Part shown: piece by piece, positions 35,004 to 46,069 of the stretch
How positions within the stretch are numbered: position 1 is the stretch's first letter
Layout of the letters: every line of letters starts with the position of its first letter
Assembly (NCBI GenBank): GCA_033557465.1
Contig: CM066037.1
Location: 202,119,156-202,183,155 of the forward strand
Length of the DNA: 64,000 nucleotides
Origin: Ichthyophis bannanicus
Lineage: Eukaryota > Chordata > Amphibia > Gymnophiona > Ichthyophiidae
Direction of reading: 5' to 3'
The notes under the pieces: model-generated
Told to the model about the DNA's origin: nothing
The model's input: only the letters and a program-made list of their open reading frames with translations
The model's database searches: none
Position numbers and translations under genes: made by a program

Positions 35004-37237
35004 ATGGCTCAGACTGTGAATGCAGGTTGTGCGGTGGTTGCGCTAGTGGAGTTGGCATGGCTGCAGTTTCCGGAAGAGGGAGATGTTCCTGGGGCTGCGG
35101 CACTGGGCATGGGTGCTATCCCGCTGCAACTCCAGCCTGCAGCTCTGGGGGGTCCACAGGCGGGTGTGGGACGACGGCGCCATAGGCGTGTCAAGGCACG
35201 GCCCCGCCTGCAATGCCTCTACAGGCCCAGGCCCATGCTCCAGGACATGAGAGAGGACCAGGTAGTCTCCCTCTACCGTCTGGACACAGGGGCTATTAGG
35301 GAGCTCTACGAGGATCTCAGACCTGACCTTGAGCCCCGGACTGCCCGGTCACATGCTATACTGGGATTGGCCAAGCTCCTGGCTGCCCTACATTTCTTTG
35401 CCTCTGGCTGTTTCCAATCCTCAGTGGCCGCAGTGGGTGGGATGAGTAGGCCAACATTCTCTCGCTGTCTCCACCAGGTACTGCGGGCCATGGTCAGCCG
35501 GGTTGGGAATTACATTGCAATTCCCAACAGTAGGCAACATTGGGGGGCCCTGGGACAGGCATTCCAGTGGATTGCAGGAATACCACACGTGATGGGAGCT
35601 ATAGATTGCACACATGTTGCCCTGGTCCCGCCACGCGACAGGGAGGTTGTGTACCGCAACCGCAAACACTTCCATTCCCCTGAATGTGCAGGTTGTTTGC
35701 GATGCAAGTATGCATATTCTGAATGTGGTTCCACGGTTCCCAGGGTCAGCCCATGACTCCTATATCCTGCAGCACTCAGCACTGTTTGGCCAATTTGAGG
35801 CTGGACAATATGAGGACTATGTCCTGCTGGGTGGGTATTCACCATATCTGACTTGCACGTACAGTATATGGTTGACGGGACCCCATTGTCACCTGTGTCT
35901 TCTGCATGCCTTACATTGTGGTGGTGTTTTGGGGTGCAGCCTATTTGTGGGCCTTCACACAACATCACACCCTGTCACCAGGGATGGGGTCACATACCTC
36001 TGTGTGCTGCCACACGTCTCTCTGTATACCATGTGTGTGTCAGTGCTCATCTGGGTGTCCCGGTACACATGTGGTGTGGATTGTTATCTGCCTCTGCTGT
36101 TCGGTTACCCAGCTCCTGTGTACAGGGACACTGTGGACACATATGGTGTGTCCCGTCCGTTGCTGCGTGCGATACCTCTGGCTTGCCCATGCCTCCCACA
36201 CCTGGCCTCAGGCATACTGCACGGGCTGTTGTACATATGTATGCCTGTGGGTGTGTCCCTCTCCCACCCCATGTGCCACATGTTTGTGCACGTGCCATCC
36301 GGGGGAAGGGGGGAGATTTGGGGCACAGAACCATCCACATGATATACAGTGTGTATGGGGCCTCTTCTCTGTTGGGCATGTAGGGGGCGACACATGTTTT
36401 GAGCTGTGGGCGCACCTGCTTTCACTCATGTATGCTATCTGTCTGCCCACTTTATCTTGTCTCCAATGCCACTCTCACCTGGACCCTCGGGGATGTGTTC
36501 CATTAACCTCCGCTCTGTGTGCGCTGTATCATGACTGTCACATACTTGCACAACTGTGCATCTCTGCCCCTCACAGTAGGCCGTGACGCTGGTGGCTAGG
36601 TGCCCTCACAGCAGCCACTGCTGCTGTCTAGGCACAGGTTTGGGATGTGTTTTTTGACATGGTACCATAGATGTGTATTGCCCCCATTGGCCTTCCCTGG
36701 GGCTCTGGGTCTCCCAGCATCAGACTCTGGTGCACTGCCATCATGTGCAATGATGTGACGTCAGATGTTTGTGTCCATGCTTATCTGCTGTCCAGTTGAA
36801 CATTGCTACATCAGCGATTCTGTGGGTCCCTCATCTCACATGTGACTGTACGACGTTTCTTTCTGCAAGTGATGCAGGATATGGGTGTTGTGCCTGGTTG
36901 CTGACCCCTGTGCGTCTCCCTCGGCCAGGTGCAGAGATGCGGTACAATGAGGCCCATGCCTCCAGCCGCTCAGTCATTGAGCGCACCTTTGGCGTTCTAA
37001 AGAGTCGCTTCAGGTATCTGGATAGGACCGGCGGTGCCTTACAGTATGGACCCCTGACTGTGGCACAGATCATTCTGGCCTGTTGCATCCTCCACAACAT
37101 TGCTCTCAGGCACAATGTCCCAGTCGAAATTAATGAGGATCTAGAGGAGGATCCTGTGTGCCCTCCTGCATGTGGCCGTGGTGACACACGTGAGGGGATG
37201 GCGGCCAGGCAACATCTGATCGAGGAGCTCTTTTCCT
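35004..37237 (+). CDS. PIF/Harbinger transposase (two exons, one frameshift)
   Basis: Exon 1 runs 35,004-35,834 and exon 2 from 36,870 to about 37,237. The junction joins the frame as LLGG-DAGYG, donor GTATTC and acceptor GCAAG. The protein, about 400 residues, resembles HARBI1-type transposases: YRLDTGAIRELYEDL, AALHFFASGCFQ and MSRPTFSRCLHQVL in the N-terminal helical part. It has a DDE-type catalytic triad: D in GAIDCTHVAL, D in PGSAHDSYIL, and E in SVIERTFGVLKSRFRYL. A run of four C at 35,677-35,680 puts the frame out by one, directly after KHFHS. A strong GTAAGT donor at 37,238 suggests a further short exon that I cannot place. The start ATG at 35,004 follows an upstream in-frame ATG (34,926) that would add 26 unlikely residues. 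Confidence 0.85.
35835..36869 (+). other. Intron of the transposase gene
   Basis: GT at 35,835 and AG at 36,868-36,869 bracket 1,035 bp with several stops in all plus-strand frames. The splice restores the conserved DAGYG block directly after LLG. Confidence 0.65.
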
Positions 37238-37239
37238 GT

Positions 37240-40200
37240 AAGTTCTGCATGTGTGGGGATGTGCTTCTGGGTCGCCATGTGTTAGCTGATCTGTGTGTTG
37301 CACGGCACTGTCATGACATGTCTATATATGTCTCTTGTGTTTTTGGATCCCCAGGATTGGCTGCTGTGTTTGGGCTCCCCTGGATAGGCTGCCGATACTG
37401 CCCAATGCTGTGGTGCATGTAGGGATTGTGTATACGTCAATGCGACCTGTAGGTGACTGGGGTGGGTGGACATACAGGTAGGTGTACTGTGGTGGCAGCA
37501 CCGCATGACACATATATGTGTTTCCCTCTCCACTGCTCCTCTGGTGTTGCACATGTCTTTGGCCTACCACTCCATCCACCATATGTTCCGTTTGACACAT
37601 ATGTGACCATTGCCTGTGCACATCTTGGGGGTCTACACACTGTACCTACTGCACATGTCACCGGGCTGTGTGTGTCTCTGGACACAGGACATTGTATTGT
37701 TTGAGCGCACGTACAGACTTCCCTGCCAGTGTGGCATTGGACAACTTCGGTGCACCCATGCATGGACTGGGATGGTTGTCTCCACTGGTCCCTGATTGTC
37801 GACAGTCCAGCCATCTGCAGCTTGCGGCATGCGTACCTTGTCTGACGGTGTACGTCTCTGTGTCTTTGGGACGTGTCTTATTGACGGTACCTTCTGCTCC
37901 CCTCTGCCTTTGTCTGTTTCAGGGATGTGTCTGGCCACCTGTCCAGTGATGTTCACCCGTCTCTCTACATCCTTCTGCTTCTGCCCTCCTGTACATTGTG
38001 TGCATGTGTCATATATTGTTCCCTGACGTGTCTCATGTTTGATGGCAGGACACTGCACGTCAACGTTTGGTTTCAACGCAACTCAACATTCCTCGGATAT
38101 GCTCCACTGACAGCTGACCATGACGACGTGGTGATGGACGCAGTTCAATGATGTCTGCAACCTCTACTGGGGCCCCTTGTGCCCTTGCCTGACTTGGACT
38201 TTCCCCATCAGACACCTGCTATACCCTTTCAGGTAGGTTTCACCGTTGATCTTCTGTGACATATACCATGTGCAGATGCTGCATTTGGCCTGTTAGTATC
38301 AACGTGCCTTGCTGTGGTATCTCTGTGCACCACCATTGCTGGACATGCTGTGGACCTCAGGGATGCCTGTGTGACATGGGCATTTACCTGACCATGTTGA
38401 GATGGTATCCTGGTCTGCAGGGCCATCTCCTGCTGTGGTCCATGTGCACTGTGCTGTGTGTTGTGGCCGTGTCATGTTGAACTATCTAAGCATTTATGAT
38501 GCACATATTGTGATGTCACTGTCTCCTTTGTGACTTGATGATGGGTGTGCCATTCCCTTACCTTTTTCCTACCCCTTTTCACACAGGACACAGCCAACAT
38601 ACATGGCACATCTACTACACTGCATCTGGAGACCCCATCGGCAAAATGTGTTTGGACACGGCACCTCTGTGAAACTGTCCCTGGGTGTTGGTGCCACTGG
38701 GAGATGGACCTCTGCGAGTTGGACACAGGCCTTTTTTGGACCTCATTGTTGGCCTGCTATTTTGACTGTCACTGGGGGGACTGACATACCATCGCTGCCA
38801 TGAACTGTCTGGGTGTTTCGTTGACTGCAGTTGGGGGGGGGGATCACCTTTGCATTGTTGTGGAACATTGATACATCACTGGTGACTTTGCATGGTCACT
38901 GTTGACTTTGCATGCTTCAACCTGGGTCTGTGGGAGATTTGGGATGGTGACTGCTGTACATACATTGGGGGTGAGCTCATGGCATACGTTGCATCATGGA
39001 GACAGGGGCAGAGTGTGGGGCTGCCAGTAGGGGTGTGCTGCACTGATGGTGGGTGCCTGCTTGGGCATGCTGTTTTCAGGGGTGGTTGTGCGGGGAGCTG
39101 GGAGATGAGGGGTGGTGGGTCACCACGGGGTCTCTGCATCTTGGTCCCTGCACAGGGGGTCTTACATGGGTTTGTTAAGGGTTGGGGGGGGTTTGATGTG
39201 ACCAGACAAGGGGGTGGTACACCCATGACTGGCATGGCACATGGTTGGATTCAGGGGGCAGACTACTGAGCTACCGATGGGATGCAATTGGACAGTGTGT
39301 GGCAGTATTGGCGGTGTGTGCAGGGTGGGTGGGGCGGGTGTCACTGGTGTTGTAGGGGAGGGGGGCGGGTGCTAGCTACCACATGGCTGTGTGTCGTGGC
39401 CAGGGGTGGGGTCCATGGATGGCCACGGATTGCAACCTGGGGACACTGGGGGAATTACAGAGTTATCCACAGACACCGACAATGGTGGATGGGGCAGGGA
39501 TGTGCAACGATGATGGAAGGGAGGTACAGTCATGGCCATGTCCGCTTTCAGGCCATGGTGAGCCATCCAGGCGCCAATGTCATCATGACAGGCGTCACTC
39601 GTGGTTTGGTTAGCCGGGGAGGGATCAGGTGTGTGTAGATGGCTCTGTGGGCCATCAGTATCTACCTGGTACAGCCAGACATGGGTGCTGATAGCAACAC
39701 TGGGGGACTGTGTATGGTGGTAAGCAGGGGTATCCATGCAAGGTCATTTGGGTACGACATCCGGGTGCGGGCCTGTGGGTGAGGGGGTAGGTGGTGTTGG
39801 GGCTTTTCTGGGCTTCCCCTAACATTCTTTGTGGATTGCCTATGTTATGTTTTGGCTGTTTGTGTTCGACCCCAACATACGTCTACAGGACTTTGATTAA
39901 TTTGTTCATGATACCATAGACGCATAAGGTTTGTTTTATTTAGATTTTGCCAGGCCTGTCACAACCAGCTTTGCTTTAGTAAAGTATAGATTTCATTTCC
40001 AATCCATGGTATGACAAACACAGCACCTAGCTTAGGTATAGTCAGTCCTGGGGATGGAGGACAGCTTCACTCCAATGAGATCAGCTATGTCTATGCATCA
40101 GGTATTTTTCTCCATGTTTATATCCACAGCTTCCTGACAAATTGATTCCTTTATTTTCTTCTTCTGCATTATTGTTAATAGAGATTTTGCTTCCCAATAT

Positions 40201-40680
40201 GTCTCACTGTCGCATCCTGTCTCCACTTTTGGTTGTTGAATCCTGTTCTCACTCGCTGTGTGCTGACCTGCGAGTCATGTTTCCTGCAGATAAACTGTGG
40301 ATAATGATGTTTGTCTTCTTTGTTTATGTTTTCCTTGGTTCATTTGGGAGGCCCATGTTGGCAATGTGATAGCCTTTCATTGGCTGTATGGTATTCAGAG
40401 ATTCTCATTGTGTGAGCTCTCTGGGACAGGGTCTGGGTTCATTTCATTGCTCTATCTTTGCTGAATTTGCCGTTTCAGTGTGGTGAAGTCAGAGCAAGCT
40501 GTTCCTTGGGCCTTAGTTATATATATTAACACAAGCGGCATTCAATCTGTAATGACGGTACCTGAGGGGACTCATTTTTATCCCCACAGTGTACAGGTAT
40601 TGCTGATGTGTACCATGTCTGGGTATGGTTACATCACATATTTTAGTCCCACTACATTCATCCCTGACAGATGTACCGCA
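37240..40680. other. Harbinger right arm, no gene recognised
   Basis: TG/CA-rich DNA with scattered AG acceptor-like sites (for example after GTTTCAG near 37,921 and GATGGCAG near 38,048) that might start a last transposase exon. No domain is found on either strand. Confidence 0.45.
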
Positions 40681-40682
40681 CC

Positions 40683-40900
40683 TGCACAGTAGGGATGGTG
40701 GCCTACTGGTTCAGACACAGTACCTCAGACCAGGGGTCCATGGGTTCACATCTCACCTGGGGACAGGAACGTTGGGACTGGGGTTTGCATTTTTATTGCC
40801 CCTCCTTATTGCCTTGGCAACGCCATGTGGCCCTACATTGGCCACTGCTTCATATGAGGGGTACGGCGAGATGGACACCTGTTTACTTACATAGATGACT
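40683..40900 (+). mobile_element. tRNA-headed SINE
   Basis: GGTGGCCTACTGGTTCAGAC is the A-box side, and GGGTTCACATCTCACCTGG the B-box side. The following GGGACTGGGGTTTGC matches the SINE at 361-572. The 3' half is diverged. Confidence 0.7.
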
Positions 40901-41884
40901 CCATACCTTTGTCTGTAAATGCCCCCTGTAAACAGCGCTGTGGGGATGTGTCGTGCTGGCACTCTCCTCATCGCATCTTAACGTCTAGTTGGGATGGGTG
41001 ACGGAATGAGGGCCAGGAGTTGGGGAGACAACGGTGGTGTGGGGTCAGGGTGGTTAGGGTCCACGGGCAGCACCAGATAGGTGGGCTCGCAACATGGATT
41101 GGATGTGTGTTGGCGAAGGTGCCTGCCACACAGGCCCCGTGGGTTTATCCAAGGCATACGGCGCATCAGGGTGCGGGATACGATGTCTGCTGTGATCTAG
41201 TGGGTGACTTTTGTGGACCATTGTTTGCATTTTGGTTGTTAGGGTTCTTTGGGATAGTGGTCACAGACATGCATTGCCAATCCATAGGTTGCCGGTTTGA
41301 ACCACACATGTTCTGTTCCTTTTCCTTTCATGTTTGCTGATTATCTGCTCATGTGCTGTCTGCAGCCCCATCACATCTCAACACACCCTTCCATCTTTGG
41401 GCTGTGCATGACAGTGTGCCCTGTCTGCAGCCTATCTGCCGCATCTTGTGGATTATCTATAGTTTTTTCTTGGTGGTGACCATGTGACCGGTCTGCTTGG
41501 TCGATTGGTACTGCTGCTGTTGGTTGGTCTGTGCCACATCACTGAGCGGGTTGGTCTTTCACATGCTCCTTTTTCAGTCCATTGCCCTGGTCCACAGGCC
41601 ATCCACATAGCTTTCCCTTCAGCTGGCCCCTGACACCCTTCGTGTATCACTCCCATGCTCTTTTGCATGCTGTTTACACTGCGTTACATCTCATGGTGTG
41701 TGTGCATCTGTTTCTATGTGCCTCCCGTCCCACCTATAGACTGTGCTATGAGCTTTGGACACCTACTTTAACTGTGCATTGCATCATGGTGACTGTTTGA
41801 GTTGCCCTCTCCTGACACACAGCTGGTGTTTTCTGTGGCGCCGTACAGTGTTCTTGTATGCAGCCATTGCTGTGAGCCTCAGAG

Positions 41885-41960
41885 TGGTGGTGTAGCCTAT
41901 TGGTTTGTGCAGTGCTTTCCATCCTAGTGGTCATGGATTCAAGCCCTCTTTGTTCTCCTT
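41885..41960 (+). repeat. tRNA-like (A/B box) sequence
   Basis: GTGTAGCCTATTGGTTTGTG and, about 35 bp later, TGGATTCAAGCCCTC have the spacing of pol III A and B boxes. No full cloverleaf can be drawn, so this is read as a SINE head rather than a tRNA gene. A weaker one (GCCGGTTTGAACCAC) lies near 41,291. Confidence 0.5.
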
Positions 41961-42640
41961 TGTTTGATGTCTTTCCTACGCTGGTACTTGTAATCCCTGT
42001 TACAGTCATATCTCGGCTGCTATGTGCTGCCTGCTCATATTGCCCTCATCACAGTTGCCAACCATCCTTCAGTCCATCTATCTGCATCTGTCAGCTGTGA
42101 GGTGTCCTGTATGCCAGTGTGGGCTGTCACCCTATGTCCTGCACTGCTACCCTTTCCTGCATTGTACCTCTTTGTGCTTTCCGTGCCTGTGCCTGATCTG
42201 CATGGCACCACCACTCCTCTGTCCACCCATCATTGTAACTATCCTGCCACCTCCACCTCCACTGGGGGACACATATTCCCATCATCTGCCACAAACTGTC
42301 TTTCTGGTACTTTACATTGCCAACACTCTGTGCTGTGGTACAGTTGCCCCACCATGTTTGTCGTTGCTGCTGGCAGCCACATGGGATGCCCACAGATATG
42401 GCAGGTCCAGTGGCTCCCAGCTCTCCCTCCTTCACTCACCTGTTCATTGCCTTCCTGCGTGCTCTATGTAGTGTTAGGGCTACATCTGTCTCTGTTCCGC
42501 ACAGGTCATGCAGGTCTTCCTGATGCACCTTGCAGTCCCTAGGGCACACTGACCTAGGACGCCATACCCTTGTTCAGCCACCTTGACGTATGGTTCTATA
42601 GCCCAGGGTGCCTTCTGCACTGCCTTATCCATGTGTAGCT
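41961..42640. other. Harbinger right arm, no gene recognised
   Basis: C/T-rich DNA; open frames up to 172 codons on the plus strand have only low-complexity, Cys/Pro/Leu-rich content. Confidence 0.45.
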
Positions 42641-42689
42641 GATATGGCGCTTAGCCTAGGACGCCCTATTAGATGCCTTACTGGGCACC

Positions 42690-43315
42690 TTGTCTTGCGC
42701 CTTTTGGGCACCTGTTGGGCTACTGTCTGTAACTACTCTGTGCCAGTAGCACACACAGTCAGTTGCCCCTACCAGGTTGAGGTGCTTTGGGGGTGCATAC
42801 CCCGTCTTGTGGTCATCTGTAGACCACTGATCTGGAGCCAGAGGTCATGGGTATGATCCCACAGTGGGGTTATTTGGTAGGGCTGTCTGAGGCATTTTCT
42901 TTTTTTAATTTAATTTGGTGCTGCCAGCAAAAACACCCTCACAGTGCTGCCTCCTTACGGTGCCTCATCAGGCGCCCTATAAAGTGCCCTATGAGGCACC
43001 CTATAAAGCGCCCTATAGGACGCCCCATAGGGGACATTATAGGGTGCCTTGGCGGACAGTGCACTTTATAATGTGCCCTCTGGAGTGCCTTATCGGGCGC
43101 CTTATGCGGCACCTTAGGTTATGGCCCTGTGAGGGTGTGTTTGCTGGCAGCACTCATTACATTTACAAAACAAAATGCCTCCAACAGCACTGATTTAAAG
43201 GAAAGGGTAGTATCTCAGCCAGCTTTACTCATTCGACCCACAGGGGGATTGAACTCATGAACCCTGCACCATCAGTCAGTATATTAACCATTATGCTACA
43301 GCTCTGAATGCCTTA
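42690..43315. repeat. Right-end module 1: inverted tRNA-headed arms around a 12-bp array
   Basis: The left arm contains GGCTACTGTCTGTAACTAC and a B-box-like GGGTATGATCCC (about 42,849). An inverted repeat follows: GTGCTGCCAGC at 42,918 and its complement GCTGGCAGCAC ending about 43,153. The right arm is an inverted tRNA-like head (TGTAGCATAATGGTTAATA on the minus strand, B-box-like GAGTTCAATCCC). A degenerate 12-bp repeat (GCGCCCTATAAA type) fills the middle, about 42,958-43,115. Compared with module 2, about 150 bp of the left arm is missing. Confidence 0.7.
42958..43115. repeat. Degenerate 12-bp tandem array, module 1
   Basis: Thirteen successive 12-mers keep phase, such as GCGCCCTATAAA, GTGCCCTATGAG, GCACCCTATAAA and GCGCCCTATAGG, drifting toward the right. 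Consensus: GYGCCYTATRRR. Several units are nearly palindromic (GGCGCC). Confidence 0.75.
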
Positions 43316-44125
43316 CTGGGCACCTTTTCATGCGCCTTATAGGGCACCCTGTTGGGCTACTGTCTGTAGCTACTCTGTGCCAGTAACGCACACGGTCAGT
43401 TGCCCCTACCAGGCCGAGGTGCTGTGGGGTTCCATACCCCATCTTGTGATCATCTATAGACTGCTGATCTGCATGTGCAGTGCACCATGGGTATGGGTGG
43501 GTTAACCCAAATCCTGGTATCCACAGCAGACCATTTGTGTGGTGACCTGATGTCCTTCCGTGGCCAGGCAGGTTTTTGTTAGTAGCACTGAAGATGTAGC
43601 CCACTAGTTACTTCACTGCCGGTGGAGCCAGAGGTCATGGGTTTGATCCCACAGTGGGGTCATTTGGTAGGGCTGTCTGCGGCATTTTCCTTTTTTAATT
43701 TAAATTGGTTCTGCCAGCAAAGGCACCCTCACAGTGCTGGCTCCTTACGGTGCCTCATCAGGCGCCCTATGGAGCGTCCTGTAAAGCGCCCTCTACGGCG
43801 CCTTGTAAAGCGCCCTACAAGGCATCTTATGGGGCGCTCCATAGGCAACATTATAGGTTGCCTTGATGGACAGTGCACTTAATAACGTGCCCTCTGGAGT
43901 ACCTTATAGGGCGCCTTATGCGGCACCTTAGGTTACGGCCCTGTGAGGGTGTGTTTGCTGGCAGCACTAATTAACTTTACACAACAATATGCTTCAGACA
44001 GCACTGATTTAAAGTAAAAGCTAATGTCTCAGCCAGCTTTACTCATTGGACCCACGGGGGGCTTGAACTCACATCCCCTGCACCATCAGTCAGTGTATTA
44101 ACCATTGTGCTACAGCTCTCGACAC
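43316..44125. repeat. Right-end module 2 (tandem copy)
   Basis: Second copy of the module, offset by 637 bp at its left edge (TACTGTCTGT at 42,721 and 43,358). It has the plus-strand tRNA-like head GATGTAGCCCACTAGTTAC with GGGTTTGATCCC (about 43,641), the inverted pair CTGCCAGCAAAG / TTTGCTGGCAGCAC, the 12-bp array at about 43,748-43,930, and the opposing head near 44,010-44,120. Confidence 0.7.
43748..43930. repeat. Degenerate 12-bp tandem array, module 2
   Basis: About 15 phased 12-mers (GCGCCCTATGGA, GCGCCTTGTAAA, GCGCCCTACAAG and so on) match the order seen in module 1. Short runs with the same period also occur near 42,646-42,710 and 44,140-44,205, so the pattern reaches almost to the right terminus. 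Confidence 0.75.
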
Positions 44126-44310
44126 CTTGCTAAACAGCTTATCAACTGCCTTATGGGCGCCGTACAGGGCGCCTTGCGTGGCGCTTTACACGGCACTTTG
44201 TAACACTCATTAATTTATGACGCCTTGTAACGCGCGTTATCGGTAACGATGTACCGCCCATGTCCTTATTTGGGTATTTCTGCCTCTACCGCGGATCCTA
44301 ACGCGAATGG

Positions 44311-44338
44311 CATTACCGCAGTTTAGTAAACATACCCC
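44311..44338 (-). repeat. Right terminal inverted repeat of the giant Harbinger
   Basis: Ends AGTAAACATACCCC, followed by TTA at 44,339-44,341. It complements 18,180-18,207 with two mismatches. Just inside are GTAACGCGCGTTATCGG and ATCCTAACGCGAATGG, echoing the left subterminal palindromes. Confidence 0.92.
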
Positions 44339-44341
44339 TTA

Positions 44342-45877
44342 GACTCACTTTAATAAGACAAATCAAATATCTTCTTGGGTCAACCTCTGAGTAGTACATC
44401 CATTTTTAGTGTACAAGAACTGTGGGCCAAAATATCAACTCAGTATAGCCTAGATCAGCTGCTACAAGAGAGTTTCCAACAGGTAAATCAATTTACATAT
44501 TCTCAATATTTGTTTGATCAGATCCTAAGTTTTAAAAGCTGGCATTCTCTATTAAACTACTCAGATATCACCAAAGTGAATCACAAAGCAGCCACATATG
44601 GCATTTTGAGCGTTCAAGCTTCATTAAACGACAGTTCACTCAGTCACTATAAAGAGACACCTCGGCATAGCATAGTCCGAGACTCAGGCAAGCTGAACTG
44701 CTACGTGCAAATATACAGCTTGAAATTATAGCACTATATAGCAGCAAGCTGTGTCATAAACTCAAAGCAAAGGTCCCCAAGCAATAATTTAAAAAAGAGC
44801 CTCAGAAGGAGGTTCACTTTAAAAGAGCTGCAATTAGTTGCATGTGGACCCCATGCACTACAGGAGCTATCTAGGAAAAACTTACATCTCTGCCAGCCTT
44901 TAAACCATGAGTCATGGTTTCCACAAATCAGGACTTGATGAACCCTAGGACCATGTTTATTTCCCTTCCAGTTGTGCTTCAGATCCCTCTAGATCCTATT
45001 AAGGAGTTGCACTTTCCTGTACAGACTTTCTGAGAGGCTCGGTAAGAAGCCAGCAGGAAGCATGAGATCTGAAAGTTACAAAGAAATTCCAATCTCATCT
45101 TTTCTCCTTCTGTATTTGCACATTTGAACCTAGCAGAAATCTAGAAGCAGCAATGCTGAGGTGCCTCTTTAGTCACTGCAGACTCTGGGGAAAGTGACAT
45201 CAGCAAGACAAGTTTTAAAATGAAGAGAATCACAGTTTGTCCGACATGTTTCTGAATCACTGTGCTCATTTTTTCTTCCTCTCTGTGGTGACCTTTGACA
45301 CCAAAAGAGACAATACCATTTCTATCTACAAAGCCCTCTCTAATAAAATAAACATGTACAGTTACTTAAATGAAGCAGAGTATTTTTTCAGCTCTTAAGC
45401 TGTGCGTTTTGCTTCAGGTAGCTGAGAAAATGCAAGTTCCACTGCTAATGCACTGCAAAGAAAACATTGCACAGCAATTAAGGTTCACCCTTGTGTGTGG
45501 AAACCAAGGAGCAACCTGGGGCCAAACATAGCATACATCTGCAGGGGAGCATTATTTGTCTTTGTTCAAATACTCAGTCAAAACCCACTAACCCCCAAGC
45601 AGGAAATTATGCTTCAAATTGGGATTTCAGTTCTTGTCTGAGATCTTTTAATAAAATAAGTAAGTCCTGTGGGCAGAGGACTGAACAATGGTTTTCATAT
45701 AATGTGTAATGAGTGATCAAATCTCAATTTTCTTATTCTCTTCTTCCCCTCTTCTCAATAGTCCACTACATTCTGGGACTTTAAATAGAAGGACTGCATT
45801 TTCCAGAAAACAGTGCAATCGGTAACGGGATTAAGATGACATACTGATCATGTCCAGGTTAACACAACACTCTATAT
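44342..45877. other. Right flank of the giant Harbinger, no gene recognised
   Basis: AT-rich host-like DNA, the presumed continuation of the sequence ending at 18,179. No exon is recognised. Confidence 0.5.
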
Positions 45878-46069
45878 CAGGGATTCTCAACCTTGTCCTC
45901 GAGACACAGATAGCCAGTCAGATTTTCAGAATAACCACAATGAATATGCATGAGATAGATTTGCATGCACTGCCTCCATTGTATGAAAATCCCTCAGGCA
46001 TATTCATTGTGGTTATCCTGAAAACCTGATTGGCTAGGTGTATCCCAGTGACTGGGTTGAGAACCCCTG
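45878..46069. mobile_element. hAT-type MITE (192 bp)
   Basis: The ends CAGGGATTCTCAACC and GGTTGAGAACCCCTG are inverted. The flanks CTCTATAT and CTCTATGT form an 8-bp duplication with one mismatch. The arms hold AATATGCATGAGATAGATTT and its partner. It is the clearest of the three MITE copies. Confidence 0.88.

Larger units (their letters stand above)
18180..44338 (+). mobile_element. Giant PIF/Harbinger transposon (26,159 bp)
   Basis: The left end GGGGTATGTTTACTAAA (18,180) and the inverted right end (44,338) match at 26 of 28 bp and are flanked by TTA at 18,177-18,179 and 44,339-44,341, the 3-bp TWA duplication typical of PIF/Harbinger. Inside are a DDE transposase with Harbinger-type residues, a divergent Myb/SANT-like gene (the usual second Harbinger protein), a further Myb-like gene, duplicated subterminal modules and a nested DIRS element (26,111-31,950). 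Without the DIRS it is still about 20.3 kb, against a usual 3-6 kb. The texture differs sharply from the AT-rich flanks. Frameshifts in all three genes indicate that this copy is probably immobile unless served in trans. Confidence 0.9.

Noticed and set aside
42022..42542. 172-codon Cys/Pro/Leu-rich frame in the Harbinger right arm
   Set aside because: Low-complexity C/T-rich tract with two overlapping open frames and no start, splice or domain support.
43205..43310. Minus-strand tRNA gene
   Set aside because: A and B boxes are present but no acceptor stem or cloverleaf pairs; treated as a SINE-like head in a duplicated module.
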